Source: Frigoribacterium sp. MEB024 (GTDB taxonomy: Bacteria > Actinomycetota > Actinomycetes > Actinomycetales > Microbacteriaceae). Taken from it: a stretch of DNA of 64,000 nucleotides. This document shows positions 36,257 to 44,696 of this stretch, one piece after another. The stretch lies in NCBI RefSeq assembly GCF_000878135.1, contig NZ_JXQZ01000059.1, positions 1 to 64,000 of the forward strand, in the 5' to 3' direction. The position numbers and the translations under genes are program-made. The first letter of the stretch is position 1. Each line of letters starts with the position of its first letter. The notes beneath the pieces are model-generated. The model had not been told where the DNA came from and did not search any database. It was given only the letters and a program-made list of their open reading frames with translations.

Positions 36257-37183
36257 TCAGGGTCGACGCACCGCGTCGCGGGTGGCCGTGATCGTCGCGT
36301 CCAACGCCTCGGGCCACGGGGTCGGTCCGATGCCGAGCAGGCGTTCGCTCTCGGACGAGTCCACGACGAAGGGCGAATCGAACTGGTACTGCATCGCCCG
36401 CACCTCGCGGAGGAACGGCACCGTGCGGGTCAGGCCGGCCCACAGCAGCGGATTCCACGGTCGGACGCGACCGGTCAGGCCGTACCGGCGCCGCGCCTCC
36501 TCGGCGATCTCGACCCGGGAGGCGTGGGTGGCGTGCGGTGTGAGCCAGGCCCGACCCCACTCGTCGCGGTCGATCGCCGCCACGAGGGTCGAGACGACGT
36601 CGGGCAGGTACGCCCAGGCGTGCGGCTGGGTCACGTCGCCGACCGCGTGGGCGGTGCGACCCGCGACGAGCGGCCCGAAGAAGTCGCTGCCGAGGTGGGC
36701 GTTCCGCCCGGCGCCCGGCCCGAAGTAGTCGCTCGCGCGCACCTCGACGGCCCGGACGCCCCGGTCGGCCGCGGCGAGGAGGCGCGTCCAGCTGTCGGCG
36801 CGCACCCTGCCCTTCCCCTCGGCGGAGGCGAGGGGCGTGTGCTCGGTCATCGGCTCGGTCACCGGCCCGTGGCCGTAGAGGTTGCCCATCAGCACGATGC
36901 CCGCCCCTGTGGTGGCGGCCGTCTCGATCAGGGCCGTGGTGATGGCCGGCCACTCGACGCCCCAGGCGGGGTAGGGCGGGTTCGAGCAGACGACGATCGT
37001 GTCGGCACCGTGGGCCGCGCTCGTCAGGGCGGCGGCGTCCTTGGCGTCGAGCGTGAACGGGGCGGCCCCGGAGATCACCGTGCCGCGGCGGGTGGCGACG
37101 CGTACGGTGTCGCCCCGCTCGGCGAGGCGGCGGACGAGGGGGGTGCCGATGGCTCCGGCTCCGACGACGAGATGGGTGGGCAT
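36257..37183 (-). CDS. NAD-dependent epimerase/dehydratase family protein
   Basis: A 308-residue atypical short-chain dehydrogenase-fold protein. The nucleotide motif is HLVVGAGAIGTPLVRRLAERG, and the catalytic YxxxK is not evident (VRASDYFGPGAGRNAHLG lies where it is expected), so enzyme class is uncertain. It is divergent from a TetR gene and shares with it a symmetric -10 element flanked by two inverted repeats, so it is very probably repressed by that TetR protein and induced by an unknown small molecule. Confidence 0.85.
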   Translation of the reverse strand: MPTHLVVGAGAIGTPLVRRLAERGDTVRVATRRGTVISGAAPFTLDAKDAAALTSAAHGADTIVVCSNPPYPAWGVEWPAITTALIETAATTGAGIVLMGNLYGHGPVTEPMTEHTPLASAEGKGRVRADSWTRLLAAADRGVRAVEVRASDYFGPGAGRNAHLGSDFFGPLVAGRTAHAVGDVTQPHAWAYLPDVVSTLVAAIDRDEWGRAWLTPHATHASRVEIAEEARRRYGLTGRVRPWNPLLWAGLTRTVPFLREVRAMQYQFDSPFVVDSSESERLLGIGPTPWPEALDATITATRDAVRRP

Positions 37184-37205
37184 GGGGTCCTCCTGGGGTG
37201 ATGAG

Positions 37206-37222
37206 CGAGAGCGGTGCTCTCG
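37206..37222. promoter_or_regulatory. TetR operator candidate 1
   Basis: CGAGAGC-GGT-GCTCTCG is a perfect 7-base inverted repeat with a three-base spacer. It covers the expected start of the leftward epimerase transcript. Confidence 0.65.
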
Positions 37223-37228
37223 GATCTG

Positions 37229-37238
37229 ACCCTAGGGT
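37229..37238. promoter_or_regulatory. perfectly symmetric divergent -10 (ACCCTAGGGT)
   Basis: The sequence is its own reverse complement, so TAGGGT is read as a -10 hexamer on both strands, toward the epimerase gene on the left and the TetR gene on the right. Confidence 0.65.
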
Positions 37239-37256
37239 CGGGCGGCTCGACATGCA

Positions 37257-37290
37257 AGAGCGGTGCTCTCGTTTGTGTCCCGTGCTCTCG
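37257..37290. promoter_or_regulatory. TetR operator candidate 2 plus a half-site
   Basis: AGAGC-GGT-GCTCT (37257-37269) repeats the core of operator 1 near the start of the rightward transcript. A further half-site GTGCTCTCG follows at 37282-37290. Confidence 0.6.
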
Positions 37291-37307
37291 GAGGACAGGA
37301 TCGGGGC

Positions 37308-38024
37308 ATGACCACGAACGCAGGGGACGACGACGGCGCCCGGACCACCGGAGGCGTCCGCGAGCGGGCACGGATCGAGATCGTCGAACGCGCCCTCGCC
37401 TCCGCCCACCGGCAGCTGGCCGAGGTGGGCGCGGCCGCCCTCTCGGTGCGAGCCGTGGCCCGCGACCTGGGCATGGCTTCGTCGGCGATCTACCGGTACT
37501 TCCCGAGCCGCGACGCCCTGCTGACCCGCCTCATCACCGACGCCTACGTCGACCTCGCCGGCGCTGCCCGGAAGGCCGAACAGGCGGTCGACCGCGCCGA
37601 CCACCAGGAGCGGTTCCGTGCCACGGCCCGCGCGACCCGCCGCTGGGCGATCGCCGACCCGCACCGCTACGCCCTGCTCTACGGATCGCCCGTCCCCGGG
37701 TACGCGGCCCCGGTCGACACCGTGGAACCGGCGATCGCGGTGGGTCTGCTGTTGCTCGGGGCGGTCGACGACGCGGCGGCGAGCGGAGCCTCGCTGCGGG
37801 CGATGCCGGTACGGGCCGGCCTGTCCGACGAGTTCGCGCAGCTCGCCCAGGGCCTGGGAGCATCGGTCGCCCCCGGCGTGCTGGCCTCGGGCATCACTGC
37901 CTGGACCTCCCTCTACGGTCACCTCAGCTTCGAGCTCTTCGGTCACCTCACCAACGTCGTCGTCGATCGCGACGCCTGGTTCGAGACCTTCCTCGACGAG
38001 CAGATCGCGCGGATCTGGGGCTGA
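37308..38024 (+). CDS. TetR family repressor with WHG-type C-terminal domain
   Basis: A 238-residue repressor. The helix-turn-helix reads VRAVARDLGMASSAIYRYFPSRDALLTRLI, and the C-terminal part carries RRWAIADPHRYALLYGSPVPGYAAP, the WHG-domain pattern. ATG at 37308 is chosen over an upstream frame because the HTH starts about 50 residues later, as usual, and GGAGG lies upstream. Its divergent partner is the epimerase gene; two palindromes between them are the likely operators, implying autoregulation. Confidence 0.9.
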   Translation: MTTNAGDDDGARTTGGVRERARIEIVERALASAHRQLAEVGAAALSVRAVARDLGMASSAIYRYFPSRDALLTRLITDAYVDLAGAARKAEQAVDRADHQERFRATARATRRWAIADPHRYALLYGSPVPGYAAPVDTVEPAIAVGLLLLGAVDDAAASGASLRAMPVRAGLSDEFAQLAQGLGASVAPGVLASGITAWTSLYGHLSFELFGHLTNVVVDRDAWFETFLDEQIARIWG

Positions 38025-38054
38025 CGTGACGCGTGCCGCAGGACGCGCCCCGAC

Positions 38055-38111
38055 GGCAGGAGGCGCGGGTCCCGGCAGGAGGCGCCGGTCCCGGCAGGAG
38101 GCGCGGGTCAG
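38055..38111. repeat. three tandem 19-base units of GGCAGGAGGCGCGGGTCCC
   Basis: Units start at 38055, 38074 and 38093 and differ by one to three bases. They fill the gap between the TetR stop and the end of the convergent DksA-like gene, whose last codon and stop fall inside the third unit. Confidence 0.75.
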
Positions 38112-38443
38112 CTCGCGCAGTCGATGCAGAGTCGGGCGGTGGGTCGCGCCTCGAGCCGGGCCTCGCCGATCCGGGCCGAGCAGCGCTCGCAGCGGCCGAA
38201 GGTGCCGTCGGCGAGCCGGGCCAGGGCGGCCTCGGCGTCGCCGGCACGGTCGAGGGCCGAGCGTCGGACGGCGTCGAGCTGTGACCGCTCGTACGCGATC
38301 GTGGACCCCTCGGGGTCGTGCTCGTCGTCGACGTTGGCTCCCTCGCGGGCCGCGGCCACCGCCTCCATGTCCCCGAGCAGTCGCGCGGCCAGCGCCTGCG
38401 CCTCGTCGCGCGTGACGCGCAACCGGTCGGAGGGGTCGATCAC
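38108..38443 (-). CDS. DksA/TraR family zinc-finger protein
   Basis: A 111-residue protein with the TraR/DksA C4 zinc finger CERCSARIGEARLEARPTARLCIDC at the C-terminus (C-X2-C-X17-C-X2-C), after a helical coiled region (EAQALAARLLGDMEAVAAARE). Such small proteins bind the RNA polymerase secondary channel or act as spare zinc-finger variants; in actinobacteria their role is mostly untested. GTG at 38443 gives the usual length and lies 11 bases after the stop of the upstream gene, so both are one transcript. Confidence 0.85.
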   Translation of the reverse strand: MIDPSDRLRVTRDEAQALAARLLGDMEAVAAAREGANVDDEHDPEGSTIAYERSQLDAVRRSALDRAGDAEAALARLADGTFGRCERCSARIGEARLEARPTARLCIDCAS

Positions 38444-38454
38444 GAGGCGGCGCC

Positions 38455-39477
38455 TCAGGCCCCGACGAGCGACGGCACCTCTTCGCCCGGGCGAGGCGGT
38501 GCCGGGGGAGTCCCGTCGCCGAACGGACGGCCGCCGAGCTGCTCGCGACCGTGCTCGGTGAGCCACCCCGAGGCGTCCGGCCCGACCGGGACGATGCCCG
38601 TCGGATTGATGTCGGAGTGCACGACGTAGTAGTGCGCCTTGATCTGGTCGAAGTCGATCGTGTCGCCGAACCCGGGGGTCTGGAACAGGTCGCGGGCGTA
38701 GGCCCAGAGCACCGGCATCTCGGTCAGCTTGTTCCGGTTGCACTTGAAGTGGCCGTGGTAGACCGCGTCGAACCGGGCGAGGGTCGTGAACAGGCGGATG
38801 TCGGCCTCGGTGATGGTGTCGCCCACCAGGTAGCGCTGACCGGCGAGCCGCTCGGACAACCAGTCGAGGCGCTCGAACAGGGTGCGGTAGGCCCGCTCGT
38901 AGCTCTTCTGCGACCCGGCGAAACCGGCGCGGTAGACCCCGTTGTTGACGTCGCGGAAGACCACGGCGTTCACCTCGTCGATCTCACCGCGCAGGGCCTC
39001 GGGGTAGAGGTCGGGGGCGCCCTCGCGGTGGAAGGCGGCCCACTCGGTCGCGAAGTCGAGCGTGATCTGCGGGAAGTCGTTCGTGACGACCTTGCCGCTC
39101 GGCACGTCGACGATCGCCGGCACGGTGATGCCGCGCGGGTAGTCGGGAGTGCGGGCGAAGAACGCCTCCTGCATGCGCTCGATGCCCAGCACGGGGTCGC
39201 GACCGTCGGGGTCGAGGTCGAAGGTCCAGCTGCGGGCGTCGTGCGTGGGGCCGGGCAGACCGAGCGAGATCGCGTCCTCGAGCCCGAGCAGGCGTCGCGA
39301 GATGACGCTGCGGTTCGCCCACGGGCACGCCCGGGCGGCCACGAGGCGGTAGCGGCCGGCCTCGACCGGCCAGCCGTCGACGGCGTCGCGTGTGATGCGG
39401 TCCTCGATGTAGTTGGTGTCGCGGGTGTACTCCTGACCCGGCTCGACGTAGCTTCCCTTGGCCTGCTGATCGCTCAT
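38455..39477 (-). CDS. glutathionyl/mycothiolyl-hydroquinone reductase-like protein (YqjG/ECM4 family)
   Basis: A 340-residue glutathione transferase-fold oxidoreductase. The catalytic Cys51 lies in RACPWANRSVISRRLLGL, the CPWA signature of hydroquinone reductases (GS-HQR), and the C-terminal helical domain carries YLVGDTITEADIRLFTTLARFD. GS-HQRs remove a thiol group from conjugated hydroquinones. Actinobacteria use mycothiol, so the physiological thiol is an inference. ATG at 39477 has TAGGGT six bases upstream. Confidence 0.92.
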   Translation of the reverse strand: MSDQQAKGSYVEPGQEYTRDTNYIEDRITRDAVDGWPVEAGRYRLVAARACPWANRSVISRRLLGLEDAISLGLPGPTHDARSWTFDLDPDGRDPVLGIERMQEAFFARTPDYPRGITVPAIVDVPSGKVVTNDFPQITLDFATEWAAFHREGAPDLYPEALRGEIDEVNAVVFRDVNNGVYRAGFAGSQKSYERAYRTLFERLDWLSERLAGQRYLVGDTITEADIRLFTTLARFDAVYHGHFKCNRNKLTEMPVLWAYARDLFQTPGFGDTIDFDQIKAHYYVVHSDINPTGIVPVGPDASGWLTEHGREQLGGRPFGDGTPPAPPRPGEEVPSLVGA

Positions 39478-39483
39478 GGCGCC

Positions 39484-39489
39484 ACCCTA
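39484..39489 (-). promoter_or_regulatory. -10 hexamer TAGGGT for the leaderless hydroquinone reductase-like gene
   Basis: On the minus strand TAGGGT is followed by GGCGCC and the ATG at 39477. Confidence 0.6.
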
Positions 39490-39499
39490 CGCACGGGGC

Positions 39500-39585
39500 G
39501 TCGGCAATTCCTGGCCGCTGCGACGCGCGTGGGTGATCGGCGGCCCCGGCGGGCGGGGTGGCGACAGGGGTCAGGAATTGCCGAC
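39500..39585. repeat. GTCGGCAATTCC-bounded inverted-repeat element, copy 2
   Basis: GTCGGCAATTCCTG (39500-39513) and its perfect inverse (39572-39585) bound 58 bases. The right arm covers the dnaE2 stop codon, so the element marks the end of that gene. Its ends match copy 1 at 28565-28650. Confidence 0.65.
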
Positions 39586-42500
39586 GGCCAGGGACGAGGA
39601 GGCGCGGGTCGCGTTCCAGTCCCGCCACATCGCCTTGAGGTCCCACGCGTTCTCGGCCTCGAGCGAGATGCCGCGCTCGCCGGTGCGACGCGTGCGCCCC
39701 TGGATCACCATCAGCTGCGTGCCGAACAGCAGGGAGCCGGCGCGGGCCTGCGCCTCTTCGAAGAAGGTGGAGTCGGAGCAGCCGCTCCCGTCGTCGAGGC
39801 TGATGAAGACCACGCGCTTGCCGCTGCGCATCGGCGGGGTCTGGGTCGCGATGCGGATGCCCGCCACGAGCACGGTCGTGCCGTTCCAGTGGTCGCGCAG
39901 GTCGGCGGCGCGCACCACGCCCAGGTCGTCGAGCATGGGCCGGTAGCTCTCGATCACGTGTTCGCTGACCTCCATCGACAGGATGTCGAGCTCGTCGGCG
40001 ACCCGCTGCCGGGCGTCGACGTCGGGCGTGCCGGTCGGCACCGTGTCGGAGTCGTCGATCGAGAAGTCGAGCTGGTTCTCGACGTCGGTCGCCTTGGGGC
40101 GCGACGACCGGCCGGTGAGCGCCCGCACCCGGGCCAGGACGTCGCCGCGGGTGCGGCCGGGACCGGCGACCGAGTCGAGTGCACCGACCTGCGCCAGGCG
40201 CTCGAACAGCGACCGGGACGGCGTCGCCCGTTGCCAGAAGTCGGTGATCGAGTCGTAGGGGCGGTTCACGACCACCCGGGCCAGCTCGGCGTCGCTGATG
40301 CCGTGCACGTCGGCCAGCGACAGCCGCAGCCCGAGGTCGCCCACCCGGGTCGGCGCGATCGGGGTCGCCGGCGGTCGGAGGCGCTCGACCCGGTAGACGT
40401 CGGTCGAGGCGTTGACGTCGAGCGGCAGCACGGGGACGCCCATGCGTCGCGCCTCGGTCAGCAGCAGCCGTTTCGGGTACATGCCGGGGTCGTGGGTGAG
40501 GACGCCGGCCAGGAACTCGGCCGGGTAGTGGGTCTTCAGCCAGGCGCTCTGGTAGGTCGGCAGGGCGAACGCGGCCCCGTGCGCCTTGCAGAAGCCGAAC
40601 GACCCGAAGCCCTTGAGTGCGGCCCAGATCCGGTCGACCGCGGCGTCGTCGAAGCGTCGTCGCCCGGTCGCGGGGTCGAGGTTGCCCCGAGTGCGCTCGC
40701 GGAAGGTGGCCTCGAGCGCGTCGTCGTCGCCCTTGCCCATGTGCCTCCGGATCTCGTCGGCCTCGGCGAGCGACACCTGCATCGTCGCCTCGAGGATGCG
40801 CAGCACGTGCTCGTGGTAGATGACCACCCCGTAGCTGTCGTCGAGGAACGACGCGAAGCTCGGGTGCAGGTAGTCGGGCTGCTGGAACCCGTGCTTGGTG
40901 TCGAGGAACGGCGCGATCATGTTGCCCTTCATCGGGCCGGGACGGAACAGCGAGATGTCGGCGATCAGGTCTTCGTAGCGGTCGGGCTGCATCTTGCCGA
41001 TCAGCTCGCGCTGCCCTGGGCTCTCGATCTGGAACATGCCGAGGGTGTGCGTGGTGCGGATCGCCTCGAAGGTGGGTTCGTCGTCGTGGGGGATCTCGTC
41101 GAGCTCGATGCGGCCCTGACGGTTCACGTAGGGCACGTCGACCGGCAGGGCGCCGGCCAGGGCGGCACGCGGGCCGTTGACGCGCTCGATCTCGTCGAGG
41201 GCGTAGGCGAGCGAGCTCTGCATGCGGACGCCGAGGACGTCGAGCTTGAGCAGGCCGGCGTCGTTCATGTCGTATTTGTCGAACTGGCTCATCGGCAGGC
41301 CGATGCCGCTCGGCTGGACGGGGGTCGTGCTGAGCAGGTCGGAGTCGCCGAGGATCACCCCGCACGGGTGCATCGAGATGTGCCGGGGCAGACGGTCGAG
41401 CCGTTCGCTGAGGTCGACGAGCAGGTCGATCTGGTCGTTGCTGCGGGCCAGTTCGGCGATCTCGCGCAGTTCGGGTTTCTCAGCCATCGCGGTGCGCAGG
41501 TCGCGGGCGTTCGACCGCCAGACGTTCTTGGCCACGAGGTCGATCTGCTCGTCGTCGAGCCCCAGTGCGAGACCGGCGTCGCGCACAGCACCGCGCCCTC
41601 GGTAGGTGGACTGCATCGACATGAGCGTGACCCGGTTGCTGCCGTACCGGTCGAAGATCGCCCGGTAGACCTCGTGCCGCCGGGCCGCCTCGACGTCGAT
41701 GTCGATGTCGGGCAGGGTCTCGCGCTTGTTGCCGAGGAACCGTTCGAACAGCAGGTCGTGCTCGATCGGGTCGACGTTCGAGATGCGCAGCAGGTAGGTG
41801 ACGAGGCTGCCGGCACCGGAACCCCGCGCCGCGTTGCGCACCCGCAGGTCGCGCATCAGCGCCGAGACGTCGGCCACGGTGAGGAAGTACCCGGCGAAGC
41901 CGAACCCGGTGATGATGCCGAGTTCGTAGCGCATGCGGTCCTCGACCTTGTCGCGCAGGGCCCGGTCGGCGTCGCCGAAACGTTCGGTGACACCGGCCTG
42001 GGCCTGCCGGAACAGCGCCTGGTCGGGGTCGCCGTCGACGCCGATCGCGCTGAGCTCGGGCACCTTCGGGCGGCCCCAGCCGAGGTCGGCGACGGGGTCG
42101 AGCCGGCACCGGTCGGCCAGGCGCTCGGTCGCGGCGAGCATCTCGTCGCCGGCGCTGCGGGGCAACGACGAGGCGTCGCTCACCAGACGGGCCAGCCGGC
42201 GCATGTCGGCCGGGCCCTTGAGGTACGCCTGGGCGTTCGGCTGCGGCCGGAACGAGCCGAGCGCGGCCAGGTGGCCGGCCGAGTCGAGCACGTCGGCCGT
42301 GACGGCCTCGTCGGGATCGAGGTACCGCACGGCGTTGGTGAGCACGGCCGGCACCCCGACGTGGTCCGCGAGCTCGAGCATGCGTGCCGCGTGCCGGATG
42401 CTGCGGCTCTCGCCCGGCTCGGTCAGATGGCAGACCACCTCGACCACCACGCCGCCCGGCAGCGTCGCCGCCCAGTCGGCGAGTGACGCAGCGGCCTCGC

Positions 42501-43029
42501 CGCGTCGCCCCGCCTGGACCAGCCGACCCACGTCGGAGTCGGGCCCCAGCAGCACGGTCGCCGCCGGCTCGGTCTCGCCCTGGACGAAGCCCCGCACCCG
42601 GGACCGGGCGATGGTCGCCACGCTGTTGGCGCTGCCGCTGGCGCGACGGGTGGCCCGGCCGTGCGACGCGCTGATCAGACGGCACAGCGCCGCCCACCCC
42701 GCCTTCGCCGGCCCGCCGCCCCGTGCCCCGTGCGCCAGCACCACGATGCGGTCCACCCCGCCGGCCCCGCCACCGCCTCCGTCGAGATCCCCGTCGCCCG
42801 TGAACCCCTCACGGTCGTCCCGGCAGCCCAGCTCGACCCCGACGATCGGGTCGACGCCCGCCGTCCGGCAGGCCCCGACGTGACGGATCGCCCCGTACAG
42901 CCCGTCCCGGTCGGTGATCGCCGCCGCGTCGGCACCCGCCGCGACGGCGGCGTCGACGAGCGCCTTCGGGTGCGCCGTGCCGTGGTGGGCACTGAACGCC
43001 GAAGCGACGCGCAGGTGGGTGAAGCTCAT
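39571..43029 (-). CDS. dnaE2: error-prone DNA polymerase III alpha subunit DnaE2 (ImuC)
   Basis: SOS-induced replicative-type polymerase that copies damaged DNA. It has 1152 residues. The N-terminal PHP domain opens HLRVASAFSAHHGTAHPKALV (with partly degenerate metal ligands and a Gly-rich insert DGDLDGGGGGAGG). The catalytic Asp triad includes LPDIDIDVEAARRHEV and the nearby FRPGPMKGNMIAPFLDTKHG, and GFGSFGFCKAHGAAFALPTYQ marks the finger/thumb. The OB domain follows in the last 200 residues. A perfect SOS box lies 40 bases upstream. imuA and imuB, its usual partners, are not adjacent. Confidence 0.95.
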   Translation of the reverse strand: MSFTHLRVASAFSAHHGTAHPKALVDAAVAAGADAAAITDRDGLYGAIRHVGACRTAGVDPIVGVELGCRDDREGFTGDGDLDGGGGGAGGVDRIVVLAHGARGGGPAKAGWAALCRLISASHGRATRRASGSANSVATIARSRVRGFVQGETEPAATVLLGPDSDVGRLVQAGRRGEAAASLADWAATLPGGVVVEVVCHLTEPGESRSIRHAARMLELADHVGVPAVLTNAVRYLDPDEAVTADVLDSAGHLAALGSFRPQPNAQAYLKGPADMRRLARLVSDASSLPRSAGDEMLAATERLADRCRLDPVADLGWGRPKVPELSAIGVDGDPDQALFRQAQAGVTERFGDADRALRDKVEDRMRYELGIITGFGFAGYFLTVADVSALMRDLRVRNAARGSGAGSLVTYLLRISNVDPIEHDLLFERFLGNKRETLPDIDIDVEAARRHEVYRAIFDRYGSNRVTLMSMQSTYRGRGAVRDAGLALGLDDEQIDLVAKNVWRSNARDLRTAMAEKPELREIAELARSNDQIDLLVDLSERLDRLPRHISMHPCGVILGDSDLLSTTPVQPSGIGLPMSQFDKYDMNDAGLLKLDVLGVRMQSSLAYALDEIERVNGPRAALAGALPVDVPYVNRQGRIELDEIPHDDEPTFEAIRTTHTLGMFQIESPGQRELIGKMQPDRYEDLIADISLFRPGPMKGNMIAPFLDTKHGFQQPDYLHPSFASFLDDSYGVVIYHEHVLRILEATMQVSLAEADEIRRHMGKGDDDALEATFRERTRGNLDPATGRRRFDDAAVDRIWAALKGFGSFGFCKAHGAAFALPTYQSAWLKTHYPAEFLAGVLTHDPGMYPKRLLLTEARRMGVPVLPLDVNASTDVYRVERLRPPATPIAPTRVGDLGLRLSLADVHGISDAELARVVVNRPYDSITDFWQRATPSRSLFERLAQVGALDSVAGPGRTRGDVLARVRALTGRSSRPKATDVENQLDFSIDDSDTVPTGTPDVDARQRVADELDILSMEVSEHVIESYRPMLDDLGVVRAADLRDHWNGTTVLVAGIRIATQTPPMRSGKRVVFISLDDGSGCSDSTFFEEAQARAGSLLFGTQLMVIQGRTRRTGERGISLEAENAWDLKAMWRDWNATRASSSLAVGNS

Positions 43030-43068
43030 GGTCGGTACCTCGGGCTGCAGAACCCCCGGCCGGGTCGT

Positions 43069-43084
43069 TCGAACAGGTGTTCGA
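43069..43084 (-). promoter_or_regulatory. SOS box (LexA site) of dnaE2
   Basis: TCGAAC-AGGT-GTTCGA is a perfect match to the actinobacterial LexA consensus. On the minus strand a TACACT -10 (43087-43092) ends two bases upstream, so LexA binding would cover the start of transcription. Confidence 0.9.
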
Positions 43085-43161
43085 CCAGTGTACGTCGCTC
43101 CGATCGAGCGTCGCACCCCCTGGCCCGTCCCTCGCGTCCCACGGCCTGTCATCATCGGGGC

Positions 43162-44496
43162 ATGCCCGATCGACGCCCCACCCCGACCGATCGACGGGCC
43201 ACCTCGCCCGATCGACGGGCCACCTCGCCCGATCGACGGGCCGCCCTGCGTCGCGACGCCCACACCGCGACCCACTGGACCCGCGTCCTGCTGGCCCAAC
43301 CGCGCCTCCTCCTCGCCGTGAAGACCGCGCTCGCCGCGGCCCTCGCCTACTGGATCGCGCCGCAGGTGCCCGGCGTCGCCGCCGACTACCCGTACTACGC
43401 GCCGCTCGGGGCCGTGATCGCGATGTACCCGACCATCAAGAGCTCGCTGCGTCAGGGGTTCCAGGTGCTGGTCGGCGTGATCGTGGGCATCGCCCTCGCC
43501 ACGGCGGTCTTCTCGCTGCAGGACGGTCAGCCCGGCGTGTTGGCGGTGGCGCTCGTCGTCGGGGTCGGCGTGCTCGTGGCGGGCATCCGCTGGCTCGGCG
43601 CCGGTCGCGACTGGGTGCTCACGGCCGGGTTGTTCGTGCTGCTGCTCGGCGGCGCGAACGCCGAGGCCTACTCGCTCGGCTACATCGTGCAGATCGGGGT
43701 CGGCGTCGTCGTCGGCGTCGTGGTCAACCTGGTGCTCGTGCCGCCGCTCTACGCCTCGCGCGCCGAGGAGCGCCTCCTCCGGGTGAAGGACTCGCTCGCC
43801 GACCGGGCCGACGAGGTGGCCGGCGTGTTCGAGACCCCCTGGCCCCTCGAGGACGACGAATGGGAGCGTCGCGTGGGCGTCCTGCCGAGCACCCTCCGCC
43901 GCGTCCGCGACACCGTCGCGTACGCGGACGAGTCCCGTCGCATGAACCCGCGGTGGTTGCTCCGCCGCCGCGACCTCGGCCAGGAGTACGCGGATCTCGC
44001 CACGTACGAGCGCGTCTCGTTCCACCTCCAGGACGTCGCCGAGGTCTCGGGCATCCTCGGTCGCCGGATCGGCCGCCAGATCGGCATGCCCGACGACCTC
44101 GCGCCCGACGTCGCCCACGCCGTGCACGGCGTCGCCACCGTCATCCGGCGCCACGGGGCCGAGGACGTCGACGCGTTCACCGACGCCCGGCGACGCGTCG
44201 CCGACCTCTGGGACGCCGTCGACCGCCACCGCGACCGCCCGACCACGGACACGAGCGGCGGCGTCTCGATCGCCGTCTCGCTCGGGCGCATCATCGCCGC
44301 GCTCGACCCCGACGACACCACCGCGCCCCGCCCCGAGGACGACGCCGCCGAGGAGGCGCGCACGGCCGACGACGACGGCACCGGCGGCCAGGTGGGCGGC
44401 ACCGACAGCACGGGGCCGGTCGACGACGACAGCGCGCCCCGCGACACCGCCCCGCACGACACCGTGCAGGACGGCGACGCCGACCCTGCCCGCTGA
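43162..44496 (+). CDS. FUSC/aromatic acid exporter family protein
   Basis: A 444-residue membrane protein, probably an efflux component for aromatic acids or similar compounds. Six hydrophobic helices lie at about residues 50-200 (KTALAAALAYWIAPQVPG, VLVGVIVGIALATAVFSL, VLAVALVVGVGVLVAGI, WVLTAGLFVLLLGGANAEA, IVQIGVGVVVGVVVNLVLV) and a cytoplasmic helical domain with an acidic disordered tail follows. The N-terminus holds three RRATSPD-type repeats encoded by 21-base tandem DNA repeats. It is divergent from dnaE2. The substrate is unknown. Confidence 0.85.
   Translation: MPDRRPTPTDRRATSPDRRATSPDRRAALRRDAHTATHWTRVLLAQPRLLLAVKTALAAALAYWIAPQVPGVAADYPYYAPLGAVIAMYPTIKSSLRQGFQVLVGVIVGIALATAVFSLQDGQPGVLAVALVVGVGVLVAGIRWLGAGRDWVLTAGLFVLLLGGANAEAYSLGYIVQIGVGVVVGVVVNLVLVPPLYASRAEERLLRVKDSLADRADEVAGVFETPWPLEDDEWERRVGVLPSTLRRVRDTVAYADESRRMNPRWLLRRRDLGQEYADLATYERVSFHLQDVAEVSGILGRRIGRQIGMPDDLAPDVAHAVHGVATVIRRHGAEDVDAFTDARRRVADLWDAVDRHRDRPTTDTSGGVSIAVSLGRIIAALDPDDTTAPRPEDDAAEEARTADDDGTGGQVGGTDSTGPVDDDSAPRDTAPHDTVQDGDADPAR
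43168..43244 (+). repeat. 21-base tandem repeats at the start of the FUSC-type gene
   Basis: The unit GATCGACGGGCCACCTCGCCC occurs at 43189 and 43210, with a degenerate unit before and a partial one after. It encodes the DRRATSP repeats, in frame, so copy-number changes would alter the N-terminus but not the frame. Confidence 0.8.
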
Positions 44497-44696
44497 CCCC
44501 GATACGGCGCTCACCCCCGGGGAGCAGTACGGTTGACCGGGCACCGGCGCCGAGACGCGACCCGTGCCCTCCGCGGCCGGGGCGGTCGACGGGAATGCCC
44601 GTCCCCCCTGTGCGTTGACACCCGTGGCCCCGAGAACCCCCGCCGCCTGATCGACCAGCGACGACACGATCGTCGCCCTCCCATGAAAGCTGCACT

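Noticed and set aside
38055-38111. CRISPR-like tandem repeats
   Set aside because: The 19-base units are directly adjacent with no unique spacers and no cas genes.
38551-42486. A 1311-codon open frame on the plus strand opposite dnaE2
   Set aside because: It is complementary to the third-position pattern of dnaE2, has biased low-complexity composition, and no recognisable domain. In DNA with this GC content long antisense frames are expected.
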